Assembly: GCF_000966285.1 (NCBI RefSeq)
Contig: NZ_KQ031391.1
Span: 306,978 to 370,977, forward strand
From: Pseudofrankia sp. DC12
GTDB taxonomy: Bacteria > Actinomycetota > Actinomycetes > Frankiales > Frankiaceae
Length of the DNA: 64,000 nucleotides
Reading direction: 5' to 3'
Under the pieces are notes generated by a model. It was not told the DNA's origin and ran no database searches. It saw nothing but the letters and a program-made list of their open reading frames with translations. Below are positions 20,159-28,632 of this stretch, piece after piece. Position 1 is the stretch's first letter. The number at the start of each line of letters is the position of its first letter. The translations under genes were made by a program, and so were the position numbers.

Positions 20159-20367
20159 CGCGGCTGACCCTCGGCTCGGGAGGAACGGTGGGGGCCGCGC
20201 CTCTCGTCGCCCGGTTTCGCGGCACCGGTGCCGCGACGGGCGGACCATTTCCCGGCGCACGAGGTTCGCGCCGCGAAAACCCGCAACACCCGCTCCACCG
20301 AAGTACAGCTCCACGTCCATCAACGCCATCCCAGGCCGCAGCGCCTGAGGACGCAGGGGGAGACTCG
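20159..20367 (+). promoter_or_regulatory. Structured gap between permease and receptor genes
   Basis: It contains an 18-bp perfect palindrome, CGCGGCACCGGTGCCGCG (20218-20235). A wider imperfect inverted repeat pairs GGTTTCGCGGC with GCCGCGAAAACC about 50 bases on. No gene is seen. The gap may hold an operator, or an RNA structure that lets the receptor gene be expressed above the membrane parts. Confidence 0.4.
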
Positions 20368-21597
20368 TTGACCGTCTCATCTAGGTCCATTAGCGGGATC
20401 GCGCGCCTGGGCCGCGGCCGGCTCGTCGCCGCCACCGCGGCTGCCGCCACCGTCGCCCTGGTCGCCGCCGCCTGTGGCGGCAGCACCACCGGCGGCACGG
20501 GGGGCACGCCGGCGACGTCGGCCGGCGGCGCCGCGGTGCCGGCCCAGTACGACCTGAAGGCAGCCGGCTGCCCGAGCACGATCGTGCTGCAGACCGACTG
20601 GAACCCGGAGTCGGAGCACGGCGGCCAGTACCAGCTGCTCGGCCCGAACCCGTCGATCGACACCAAGAAGAAGTCCGTCACGGGTGAGCTCGTCGCCCAC
20701 GGCGGCGTCGACACCGGGGTGAAGCTGCAGATCCGCGCCGGCGGCCCGGCGATCGGTTTCCAGACCGTCACCTCGCAGCTCTACGCCGACGACAGCATCA
20801 CCCTCGGCTATGTCTCCACCGACGAGCAGATCCAGCTGTCGAAGACGCAGCCGACCGTCGCGCTGCTGGCCGGGCTCGAGAAGAGCCCGCAGATGATCCA
20901 GTGGGACCCGGCCACGCACCCGGACTTCACCACGATCGCCGACATCGGCAAGACGGACACCAAGGTCCTGTACTTCCAGGGCGCCGCCTACATGGACTAC
21001 CTGACCGGCAAGGGCATCCTGAAGAAGAGCCAGATCGACGGCTCCTACGACGGGACCCCGACGAACTTCGTCGCCTCCGGCGGCAAGTACGCCGTCCAGG
21101 GCTTCGCGACCTCCGAGCCGTACACCTGGTCGCACGAGGTCCGGTCCTGGGACAAGCCGCTGAAGTACCAGCTGATCGCCGACACGGGCTTCAACTTCTA
21201 CCAGCAGGCGATCGGGGTGCGGGCCGACAAGGAGGCCGCGCTCAAGCCGTGCCTGACGAAGCTGATCCCGATCATGCAGCAGGCGATCGTGGACTTCGTC
21301 GGCAGCCCCGGCGCGACGAACAAGCTGATCGTCGACCTGGTGAACAAGTACAACAACGGCTGGACCTACTCGGACGGCGTCGCGGACTACGCCGTCTCGA
21401 CGATGAAGTCCCTGGGCATCATCGGCGACGGCTCCACGCCGACCCTCGGTGACTTCGACACCACCCGGGTGCAGGGGCTGATCGGCATTCTGGCCCCGAT
21501 CTACGACAGCGAGGGCAAGCCGACCAAGACGGGCCTCGCGCCGTCCGACCTGGTCGACAACTCGTTCCTCGACACGAAGATCGGCCTGACCTCCTAG
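20368..21597 (+). CDS. ABC transporter substrate-binding lipoprotein
   Basis: The probable start is TTG 20368, following GGGGGAG; 409 residues. A signal peptide with arginines (ARLGRGRLVAATAAAATVALVAAACGGS) ends in a lipobox, so the mature protein is lipid-anchored outside the membrane. The rest resembles NMT1/SsuA-like periplasmic receptors: TIVLQTDWNPESEHGGQY near the start and LGYVSTDEQIQL later. Receptors with a TDW motif in the first strand are common for pyrimidine-like or amine-like ligands, but the ligand here is not known. It completes the importer encoded directly upstream. Confidence 0.85.
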   Translation: MTVSSRSISGIARLGRGRLVAATAAAATVALVAAACGGSTTGGTGGTPATSAGGAAVPAQYDLKAAGCPSTIVLQTDWNPESEHGGQYQLLGPNPSIDTKKKSVTGELVAHGGVDTGVKLQIRAGGPAIGFQTVTSQLYADDSITLGYVSTDEQIQLSKTQPTVALLAGLEKSPQMIQWDPATHPDFTTIADIGKTDTKVLYFQGAAYMDYLTGKGILKKSQIDGSYDGTPTNFVASGGKYAVQGFATSEPYTWSHEVRSWDKPLKYQLIADTGFNFYQQAIGVRADKEAALKPCLTKLIPIMQQAIVDFVGSPGATNKLIVDLVNKYNNGWTYSDGVADYAVSTMKSLGIIGDGSTPTLGDFDTTRVQGLIGILAPIYDSEGKPTKTGLAPSDLVDNSFLDTKIGLTS

Positions 21598-21605
21598 GGC
21601 TTGCG

Positions 21606-21662
21606 TTTCTCCAGGAGAAAGGCTCGGGCCCGGTGGCCGCCCTGCCAGGCGGCCACCGGGCC
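21606..21662 (+). terminator. Palindrome and long hairpin between receptor and FAD-oxidase genes
   Basis: A perfect odd palindrome TTTCTCCAGGAGAAA (21606-21620) is followed by a hairpin with a 15-bp perfect stem (GGCCCGGTGGCCGCC with GGCGGCCACCGGGCC, 21627-21662) and a 6-base loop. No T run follows. It may weaken transcription into the next gene or protect the receptor mRNA. Confidence 0.6.
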
Positions 21663-21683
21663 TGTATCGCTGGAAGGAAGCCC

Positions 21684-23048
21684 ATGGCGGAACCCACGGC
21701 CCGCCCCCGGTTCGAACAGGCACGCCTGCCCAAGGCCACGCCGGTCGATCCGGAGGCGCTCAACAGCCTCGACGACGAGCTGAGCCGGATCCTCGGCGCG
21801 GGCGCCGTCGCCCGGGACGACGCCACGCGGCTGACCGCGTCGGCCGACTGGGCGCACATGAGCCCGGTGCTCCAGCCGATGCTGCCCGGCGGCGTCGCGG
21901 ACCTCGTCGTGCGCCCGCCGGACGCCGACGGGATCGCCGCCGCGGTTGGCGCGGCGCACCGCCACCGCGTCCCGGTCACCGTCCGCGGCCAGGGCACCGG
22001 CAACTACGGCCAGGGCATCCCGCTGTTCGGCGGCCTGGTGATCGACACGTCCCGGGCGACGAAGGTGCTCGCGGTCGAGGACGGCTGGATCACCGCCGAG
22101 GCCGGCGCGTCCTTCGTCCTGATGGAGAAGGCGGCGCTGGCCACCGGCCAGGAGCTGGCCATCATGCCCTCGACCGTCGGCTCCACGATCGGCGGCTTCA
22201 TCGCGGGCGGCGCCGGCGGCACCGGCTCGATCGCGAACGGCGCCATCTGGGACGGCTACATCCGCTCGCTGCGGGTCGTGCCCTGCACCGCCGACGCCAC
22301 CCCGGTCGACGTCGGCTACCCGGACAACATCGCGCAGTCACACGCCTACGGGGTCAGCGGCGTGATCTCGACCGCCACCGTCGCCCTGCGCCCGGCGCGG
22401 AGCTGGACCGCGCTGTTCACCTCGTTCCCGGAGCTGGACGGCGCCGTCGCCGCCGGCCTGGAGCTGTTCGACCTGGAGCCGACGCCCCGGCTGCTGTCCC
22501 TGGACGAGGCGGGCGTCGTCGCGACCTACCGCCCGGCCGACCCGGCGATGCCCGCCGACCGGCTGTCCGTCCGCGGGATCGTCACCGTGGACAGCGTCGA
22601 CGCGGCGACGGCGATCGTCGAGCGCCACGGCGGCCGGGTCGAGGCGGTGCGGCCGAAGGGGCCGGCGCTGGTGACGTCGCTGTCCTACAACCACACCACC
22701 TACCGGGTGCGCAAGGCCCGCCCCGAGCTCACCCACCTGCAGTGCTCGGGCCCCGGGCTGACCGCGCGCCGGTCCGAGGTCGCCGAGATCGCCCCCGAGT
22801 CGCTGCTGCACCTGGAGGGCTTCTACCAGCCGTCCACCGGCGGCCGGGACTGGGCGTCGATGCTGTTCCTGCGCTTCGACGACGTCGACACCCTCTACGA
22901 CCGGATGACGCGGCTCGCCGACGTCGAGGTCTACGTCAACGACCCGCACACCTGGGTCCTGCACTACAACCTCGACCTCATCCGCGCGGCGGCGGCACGC
23001 TTCGACCCCGACGGCCTGCTCAACCCCGGCAAGCTCCCGGCCGCCTGA
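21684..23048 (+). CDS. FAD-binding oxidase/dehydrogenase, PCMH/GlcD type
   Basis: The ATG follows GGAAGGA and gives 454 residues. The N-terminal FAD domain shows VRPPDADGIAAAVGAAHRHRVPVTVRGQGTGNYGQ and PSTVGSTIGGFIAGGAGGTGS, with VSGVISTATVALRPA later; RFDPDGLLNPGKLPAA is the usual C-terminal end of this family. Members oxidise hydroxyacids, alcohols or amines with flavin, using oxygen or another acceptor. As last gene of the cluster it probably oxidises the imported compound or its hydrolysis product; together with a MetF-like protein this would fit oxidative demethylation, which is inference. Confidence 0.85.
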   Translation: MAEPTARPRFEQARLPKATPVDPEALNSLDDELSRILGAGAVARDDATRLTASADWAHMSPVLQPMLPGGVADLVVRPPDADGIAAAVGAAHRHRVPVTVRGQGTGNYGQGIPLFGGLVIDTSRATKVLAVEDGWITAEAGASFVLMEKAALATGQELAIMPSTVGSTIGGFIAGGAGGTGSIANGAIWDGYIRSLRVVPCTADATPVDVGYPDNIAQSHAYGVSGVISTATVALRPARSWTALFTSFPELDGAVAAGLELFDLEPTPRLLSLDEAGVVATYRPADPAMPADRLSVRGIVTVDSVDAATAIVERHGGRVEAVRPKGPALVTSLSYNHTTYRVRKARPELTHLQCSGPGLTARRSEVAEIAPESLLHLEGFYQPSTGGRDWASMLFLRFDDVDTLYDRMTRLADVEVYVNDPHTWVLHYNLDLIRAAAARFDPDGLLNPGKLPAA

Positions 23049-23131
23049 CCCGTGGCCCCGCCCGCCGGGGCGGGTCGCGTACCCGACAGGATTCGCGGAA
23101 CCGCACCGGCTGGGGCCGCGTCCAACCGGCC

Positions 23132-24433
23132 ATGCTTGCGCGACGTGAGTTCCTGCGAGGGGCGGTGCTGGGCGCGGCCGGCCTCGGGGTCGGCACGCTG
23201 GCCACCGGGTGCGGATCGAACGGCTCCCCCAGCGGGCCGGTGGCGACGGCCGGCGACCAGAGCCGCGCGGCCGCGGACGGCGCGGCGCTGCCCGGGGCCG
23301 CCGCGGCCGTCACCGCCTTCAGCGCCGATCTGTACCGGAGGCTCTCAGCCGGCGCCGCCGGCAACCTGATCTGCTCGCCATACTCGGCGGCGATGGCGCT
23401 GGCCATGGCGCGCGCCGGCGCCGCCGGGCGCACGGCCACCGAGCTGGACACCGTGCTGCACGCTCCCACGGCCGGCGGCGGCGATCCGCTAGCGCCCGGG
23501 CTGAACGCGCTGACCCTGGCACTGGGCGCTCGCGCCGGCGCACGCAAGGACATCCACGGCGTGAAGGCGACGATCAGCCTCGACGTGGCGAACGCGCTCT
23601 GGGGCCAGGACGGCGAGCAGTGGGAGGCGCCGTTCCTGGCCAGCCTGGCCCGGTACTACGGCGCGGGCATGCGGCTCGTCGACTACCGCGCCGACTCGGC
23701 CGGCGCCGCGAAGGCGATCAACGCCTGGACCTCCCAGCAGACCAAGGGCCGCATTCCCAAGATCGTCGATGGCCTGGACGCCTCCACCCGCCTGGTACTC
23801 ACCAGCGCGCTGTACCTGCGCGCCCCCTGGAACTCCCCGTTCGGCGACGCACAGCCCGCGCCGTTCACCCGCCTCGACGGCTCGGTCGTCCAGGCACAGC
23901 TGATGAGCGTCGACGCCTACGACGCGGGCTACGCGACCGGGCCTGACTGGCAGGCGGTCGACGTCCCCTATGCGGGCGGTGAGCTGGCGATGGCGGTGAT
24001 CCTGCCCGATCAGGGCCGGTTCGATGCTGTCCGTTCCGCCCTCGACGGGACCGCGCTGCGCAGCCTGCTGACCGGTCTGCACGTGACCGGCGTCCAGCTC
24101 GACCTGCCGAAGTGGACGACGCGCACCCGCGTCCGCCTCGACGACGCGCTGGTCGCACTGGGCATGCCGACCGCGTTCGGCGACAGCGCCGACTTCAGCG
24201 GCATGACCACGACCGAACGGCTTTCCATCGCCGCGGTCCCGCAGGAGGCGTTCGTCGCCGTCGACGAGCACGGCACCGAGGCCGCGGCCGCCACCGCCGT
24301 CGTCATGGGCATCTCCGCGATCGTCGCGCCAACCCGCAAGGTAACCGTCAACCGGCCTTACCTCTACGTCATCCACGACCGCCCCATCGGCACCCCGCTC
24401 TTCCTCGGCCAGGTCACCGACCCGACCGCGTAG
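23132..24433 (+). CDS. Serpin (serine protease inhibitor), Tat-exported lipoprotein
   Basis: The 433-residue protein starts with ARREFLRGAVLGAAGLGVGT, a twin-arginine signal, and ends it with a lipobox (TGCGS, C27). The body is a complete serpin: NLICSPYSAAMALAMARAGAAG, SALYLRAPWNSPF, DVPYAGGELAMAVILP. The reactive-centre hinge is DEHGTEAAAAT, the small-residue pattern of inhibitory serpins. Counting from G381 as P15 puts the cleaved bond at S395-A396. The C-terminal VNRPYLYVIHDRPIGTPLFLGQVTDP is the usual strand 5B region. It likely traps a subtilisin- or elastase-like protease at the cell surface; the target is unknown. It stands alone and is convergent with the GH130 operon. Confidence 0.92.
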   Translation: MLARREFLRGAVLGAAGLGVGTLATGCGSNGSPSGPVATAGDQSRAAADGAALPGAAAAVTAFSADLYRRLSAGAAGNLICSPYSAAMALAMARAGAAGRTATELDTVLHAPTAGGGDPLAPGLNALTLALGARAGARKDIHGVKATISLDVANALWGQDGEQWEAPFLASLARYYGAGMRLVDYRADSAGAAKAINAWTSQQTKGRIPKIVDGLDASTRLVLTSALYLRAPWNSPFGDAQPAPFTRLDGSVVQAQLMSVDAYDAGYATGPDWQAVDVPYAGGELAMAVILPDQGRFDAVRSALDGTALRSLLTGLHVTGVQLDLPKWTTRTRVRLDDALVALGMPTAFGDSADFSGMTTTERLSIAAVPQEAFVAVDEHGTEAAAATAVVMGISAIVAPTRKVTVNRPYLYVIHDRPIGTPLFLGQVTDPTA

Positions 24434-24468
24434 GCAGGCGTCCAGCGAACCAGGCGGGCCGGGTCAGA

Positions 24469-25968
24469 TCACCCGGAGGTCATTCGCGCGAGGACGCTCG
24501 CTACCGGGACGCTGGCCAGGCCCACCCGGACGTCGTCGATGCCGTAGGGCAGCCACAGCAGGCCGTCGTGGACGAGGCCGCCGCAGGAGTAGACGACGTT
24601 GGGGACGTAGCCGTCCCGCTCCGCCGGAGCCGGGCACAGCAGCGGCTCGGGCAGCGCGCCCAACACCGTCGTCGGGTTCGCGAGGTCGAGCAGGATCGCC
24701 CCGATGCTGTACGTCCGCATCGGCCCGACCCCGTGGGTGAGGACGAGCCAGCCCTCGGGGGTCTCGATGGGCGAGCCGCAGTTGCCGACCTGCAGGAGCT
24801 CGAACGCCGACCGCGGCGCGTGGACAGGGGCCGGCGGCCCCCAGGCATGGCCGTCCCCGGAGATGGTGATGCTGGTCGTCTCGCCGTCGCACCGGCACAG
24901 CGCCGTGTGGCAACCGGCGACGAGCCGAGGGAACAGGGCCATGCCCTTGTTGCGCGCCGCCGGGCCCGTGACCGGGGAGGAGGTGAAGACCCTCAGGTCG
25001 GGACTGGTCAGTCGCCGCGGAAGGATGCGCTCGCCGTCGTAGGCGGTGTACGTCGCGCGGTAGTCGACCGTTCCGTCGGGCGCTGTGAAGCGCACGAAGC
25101 GGGCGTCCTCCATGCCGCTGCTCTCGACCGTGACGGCGGGCCACAGTACCCGCTGCGCCAGGGCGCTGTCGGCGGGGAACTCGACCCGGTGCAACAGGCC
25201 GGCCGCCGTCCGGACCCGCGCCATGATCCCGGCCGCCTGCAGGCGTCGGAGCAGGTCGGGCGGCACCTGAGCGAACGCGCGCTCGATGTCGCTCTCGTCC
25301 CCGGCCGGCTGGCCGTCAAGACCGTCGAGCACGGCGCTGGTCACCTCGTCGTCGAGCCCGTGCTCGACGAGCACGGCCCGCAGCTGGCCAGGTTCCCAGT
25401 CGACCGGTACCGCGACGCCGACGGTCAGCGGGCCGGCCCGCGGCTCCAGTCGCACCGTGGGACCGGGCCCGACCACACAGGCCGCGAAGCCGATCGAGGA
25501 CAGGTGGCCTTCACCGATCCCGCGCAGGCTCAGCGCCACCCGCAGTGCTCCGGGGGCGAGCCCCGACTGGTCAGGATGCGCCACCGCCGAGGGGTTGGTC
25601 ACCGCGGCGCCCTCCACCGCGTACTCGGCGGTGAAACACGCGCCGAGCAGCAGCAGACGGGCCGGCGACAGCGTGGCGGGCGCCCGCAGCCGGGAAGCCA
25701 CCGCGGCGGCGTGCCGGGTCAGGAGCCCCTGGTAGTCCCGGTGACGCGGCGTGAACGTCACCAGCAGACCCTCGACGAGGCCCACGACCTCCGGCTCCGG
25801 CAGCGCGAGCACCCGGGCGACGATGCCGGCGGCCCGGGAGCCGGACTCGCCGGCCTCCTCCCCGGGCAGGAACAGCCGCGCGATGACCCGGCCCGGGTCC
25901 GCGGCCAGCGTCACGGGATGTCGCGTGACCTCGACCGGCGGGCTCGTCGCCCGGGCCAAGCTGCTCAC
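24469..25968 (-). CDS. GH130-family glycoside phosphorylase/hydrolase
   Basis: A 499-residue protein with a five-bladed propeller signature at residues about 260-480: QVGNCGSPIETPEGWLVLTHGVGP, YSIGAILLDLANP and GYVPNVVYSCGGLVHDGLLWLPYGIDD. GH130 enzymes act on beta-mannosidic bonds, often by phosphorolysis. The N-terminal about 200 residues are an extra domain seen in actinobacterial members. Its start overlaps the stop of the preceding gene (ATGA), so it is the last of a coupled three-gene unit. Residues 22-198 are duplicated exactly at 1-531. No signal peptide, so cytoplasmic. Confidence 0.88.
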   Translation of the reverse strand: MSSLARATSPPVEVTRHPVTLAADPGRVIARLFLPGEEAGESGSRAAGIVARVLALPEPEVVGLVEGLLVTFTPRHRDYQGLLTRHAAAVASRLRAPATLSPARLLLLGACFTAEYAVEGAAVTNPSAVAHPDQSGLAPGALRVALSLRGIGEGHLSSIGFAACVVGPGPTVRLEPRAGPLTVGVAVPVDWEPGQLRAVLVEHGLDDEVTSAVLDGLDGQPAGDESDIERAFAQVPPDLLRRLQAAGIMARVRTAAGLLHRVEFPADSALAQRVLWPAVTVESSGMEDARFVRFTAPDGTVDYRATYTAYDGERILPRRLTSPDLRVFTSSPVTGPAARNKGMALFPRLVAGCHTALCRCDGETTSITISGDGHAWGPPAPVHAPRSAFELLQVGNCGSPIETPEGWLVLTHGVGPMRTYSIGAILLDLANPTTVLGALPEPLLCPAPAERDGYVPNVVYSCGGLVHDGLLWLPYGIDDVRVGLASVPVASVLARMTSG

Positions 25969-27068
25969 GGCCCGGCTCCCGAGCTCGCCGGTCGAGCCGG
26001 CGCGGCCGGCAGCACCGGCCTGGTGGGGGCGGCCGGCTCGGCCGACGCCACCGGCGCCGAGAGCAGGCGGCGGGCATGCTGGGCCGTCGAGAGCAGCGCC
26101 AGGGTCGACTCGGCCCCCTGGTTCAGGTTGCGGCCGTGACGCTCAAGGCCGTCGCAGCAGCCGCCCGAGCTGGTGTCGACGAGCGGCACCATGCTGTCGT
26201 TGTCGCCGAGGAACCAGGCGTGCGCCTGGCGTAGCCCGACCAGCCACCGCGGGTGGCCGGTCAGGTCGTAGGCCCGGGCGCAGGCGTCCGCGAGGGCCGC
26301 GGCCTCGATGGGCTGCTGGTCGAACCCGGGCTGGCCGCCCGCCCGCGTCCCGGGCCCGCGGCCGCCGACCGGGGTCAGCGACAGACGACCGCCACGGGTC
26401 TCCTTGGCGAGCAGCCATTCCAGCAGCCGCAGACCATCGGCGAGCACCTTCTCGTCCGACAGACAGGCACCGGCGAGGATCAGCGCCTCGGGCACGGCCG
26501 CGTTGGCGTACCGCAGCGTCTGTTCCGGCCATGGCCAGGCCGGGTCGCGACTCACCGGCCCGATCGCCGCGACCGCGTCGGTCAGCAGGGCACGCGCGAC
26601 GGCGTCGCCGGGGTTGACCAGCAGGATCTCCCCGGCGCCCAGCGCCGCGAACGTCATCGCCCGGGGCCAGCTGGAGCGGCGGTGGGCACTGGCGTAGAAC
26701 CGGGTGCGTGCCGTGGCCCGCAGCCGCATGGTGGGCGCCCGCACCGCCATCGTGCCCAGCCCCCACAGTGCCCGGCCCCACCAGTCGCCCAGGCTCGGCC
26801 GGTCACGCCATGGCCCGTCGGCGTCCCGCCGGTTGCGCACGGCCCCGTTCGTGGCCTGCGCGGCGGCGACGAAGGCAAGGTAGCGCTTGAGCAGCCGGAT
26901 CAGGGTGAACTCCGGATCAGGTTCGCGGGCGAGCACGACCAGCGCGCGAGCGACATCGTCCACGCAGTACCCGTGCTCGGGGCGCGCGACGGTGCCCTCG
27001 GCGTGTTCGAACAGGCCGATGTCGTCCGTGAGCCGGATCAGATGGGCGAAGGAGACGTCGACGGTCAT
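25965..27068 (-). CDS. Six-hairpin (alpha/alpha barrel) carbohydrate-active protein of unknown specificity
   Basis: The start MTVDVSFAHLIRLTDDIG overlaps the GT4 stop by ATGA (367 residues); the longer upstream frame lies in that gene. Repeated helices with GYCVDDVARALVVL, WWGRALWGLGTMA, WPEQTLRYANAAVPEALILAG, FDQQPIEAAALADACARAYD and WFLGDNDSMVPLVD resemble six-hairpin glycosidases and epimerases. Such a gene commonly lies between a GT4 transferase and a GH130 protein in bacterial genomes, where it is often labelled glycosyltransferase without proof. GLERHGRNLNQGAESTLALL near residue 320 is a typical C-terminal motif. The reaction is unknown. Confidence 0.75.
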   Translation of the reverse strand: MTVDVSFAHLIRLTDDIGLFEHAEGTVARPEHGYCVDDVARALVVLAREPDPEFTLIRLLKRYLAFVAAAQATNGAVRNRRDADGPWRDRPSLGDWWGRALWGLGTMAVRAPTMRLRATARTRFYASAHRRSSWPRAMTFAALGAGEILLVNPGDAVARALLTDAVAAIGPVSRDPAWPWPEQTLRYANAAVPEALILAGACLSDEKVLADGLRLLEWLLAKETRGGRLSLTPVGGRGPGTRAGGQPGFDQQPIEAAALADACARAYDLTGHPRWLVGLRQAHAWFLGDNDSMVPLVDTSSGGCCDGLERHGRNLNQGAESTLALLSTAQHARRLLSAPVASAEPAAPTRPVLPAAPARPASSGAGP

Positions 27069-28327
27069 CGGTTCGCCAACGCGGGACCGCCGGCGGCCGG
27101 CTCGGTCGTCCGGCCGGAGCGCCGGACCGCGCGGCCGACGGAGGGCGCCGGTTCGGTCCGGGCGACCAGCTCGACGGCGAGCCGCTGGTAGCGGCGAGCG
27201 ACCGCCGGCCACAGCAGCTCCGGGGCGCGCGCCGCGACCGAGTGGGCCAGCCGGTGCCGCAGACCGTCGTCGGTGACCACGGCGCGCACCGCCGCCGCGA
27301 TAGCCGTGGGGTCGCGGTGCGCCACCAGCAGGCCGGTGCCGTCGCCCAGAAGCTCCACCGCGTGCGGGAACCGGGTGGCGACGATCGGCTTGTGCGCCGC
27401 GACCGCCTCGATGAGCACACCTGAGGTGACCTGGTCGAGCGAGTCGTAGGGCAGCAGCACCAGGTCGGCCGACCGCACCAGCTCCGCCAGCGCGGCCGCG
27501 TCACGGTAGCGGGCGTCGAAGACGACCGACCCGGCCAGGCCGAGCCGGCGGGCCTGCGCGACCAGCCCGTCGCGGTAGGCCTCCCCCTCGCGGGCGAGCA
27601 CCTTGGGGTGGGTCTCGCCGGCGACGACGTAGCGCGGGGACGGGCCGAGGTCGGCCAGCGCCGCGAGAGCCGCGATCCCCCACTCGATTCCCTTGCCGGG
27701 CCCGATCAGCCCCCAGGTGAGGATCGTCGGCTGCCGGGCCCGCGCCGGCGTCGGCACGGGCGCCGCTGCCCGTGCCGACGCCGGGCGGTGGTCGCCGGCG
27801 GCGCCGTGCGGGATGACCGACACCCGGCGCTGGTCGACCCGATAGCCGGCGGCCAGCCGGTCACGGGCTGTCTCGGTCATGACGACGATCGCGGCCGCCG
27901 CCGCGGCCACCGCCTCCAGGATCTGGCGCTGATGCGGGGTCGGCCTGGTGAGCACAGTGTGCAGGACGACGACCGCGGGGACCTCGAGGCGGCGCAGGAC
28001 GTCGACGACCTCGGCGCCGTCCCGGCCGCCGTAGACGCCGTACTCGTGCTGCACCAGGACGACGTCGAAACGGTTCAGCAGCCTGGCCGCGTGGGCGGGG
28101 CCTCCGCTCGTCCCGGCGACCAGGTCGCCTATCACCTCGGCCGGACCCGCCGGGGCCAGGCCTGCACCCGTCCCGGCTGGCGCGTCCAGCAGTCGCACGA
28201 CGCCGCTGGGGGCTCCCGGCACCAGGGTGGTCAGGTGTTCGCGCAGCGCCGCCGTGAAGGTGGCGAGCCCGCACTGCGTCGGCGGGTACGTGCTGAGAAA
28301 TCCGTAACCCAGGGGCACGATGCCCAT
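27065..28327 (-). CDS. Family 4 glycosyltransferase
   Basis: About 420 residues of GT-B fold. LGYGFLSTYPPTQCGLATFTAAL opens the acceptor domain, VVLVQHEYGVYGG lies in the first half, and the nucleotide-sugar half has TWGLIGPGKGIEWGIAALA and the EX7E motif region VLIEAVAAHKPIVATRFPHAVELL. The start is uncertain: ATG 28327 is chosen, but GGAAGG directly touches it and suits GTG 28318 better; earlier in-frame starts to 28366 lack a binding site. It probably transfers a mannose-like sugar in the cytoplasm and is the first enzyme of the GT4/six-hairpin/GH130 operon. Confidence 0.88.
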   Translation of the reverse strand: MGIVPLGYGFLSTYPPTQCGLATFTAALREHLTTLVPGAPSGVVRLLDAPAGTGAGLAPAGPAEVIGDLVAGTSGGPAHAARLLNRFDVVLVQHEYGVYGGRDGAEVVDVLRRLEVPAVVVLHTVLTRPTPHQRQILEAVAAAAAAIVVMTETARDRLAAGYRVDQRRVSVIPHGAAGDHRPASARAAAPVPTPARARQPTILTWGLIGPGKGIEWGIAALAALADLGPSPRYVVAGETHPKVLAREGEAYRDGLVAQARRLGLAGSVVFDARYRDAAALAELVRSADLVLLPYDSLDQVTSGVLIEAVAAHKPIVATRFPHAVELLGDGTGLLVAHRDPTAIAAAVRAVVTDDGLRHRLAHSVAARAPELLWPAVARRYQRLAVELVARTEPAPSVGRAVRRSGRTTEPAAGGPALANR

Positions 28328-28452
28328 CCTTCCGAGCGTCGCCGGCATCGGGCCGCCGGCAGGCACAAGAGCATCGAGCTCGGCCCGAAAACGCCGAGGA
28401 ATTCCGGGTCAGAGATCATGAACAAGTGGCGTACCCTACGCCCGGGAAAATG

Positions 28453-28632
28453 TCAGAAAATCTCGTCCAAACGCGATCGCAGCAAAAAGTTCGGCGAGTT
28501 CACCAGACCGTGCCGCCAGAGCCGCCCCCAGCGCTGCGCACCGATCATGGCTCTGGCCTCGTCGCTCAGCTGATGCATGCCGCGCGTCAGGCCGCGCCGG
28601 ATCCCCTGGTCAGGGGCAACAGTCTTCGACAT
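28453..28632 (-). CDS. 59-residue ORF leading the GT4/GH130 operon
   Basis: The ATG lies 9 bases after a perfect AGGAGG. The product is basic and has a helix-rich middle: MSKTVAPDQGIRRGLTRG, MHQLSDEARAMIGAQRWG, RLWRHGLVNSPNF, LLRSRLDEIF. It has three Trp-region aromatic residues and no Cys or membrane segment. It ends about 126 bases before the GT4 start on the same strand, and no terminator separates them. I do not recognise it. It could be a small partner protein of the carbohydrate enzymes or a regulatory leader peptide. The opposite strand has a longer open frame without a ribosome binding site. Confidence 0.6.
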   Translation of the reverse strand: MSKTVAPDQGIRRGLTRGMHQLSDEARAMIGAQRWGRLWRHGLVNSPNFLLRSRLDEIF

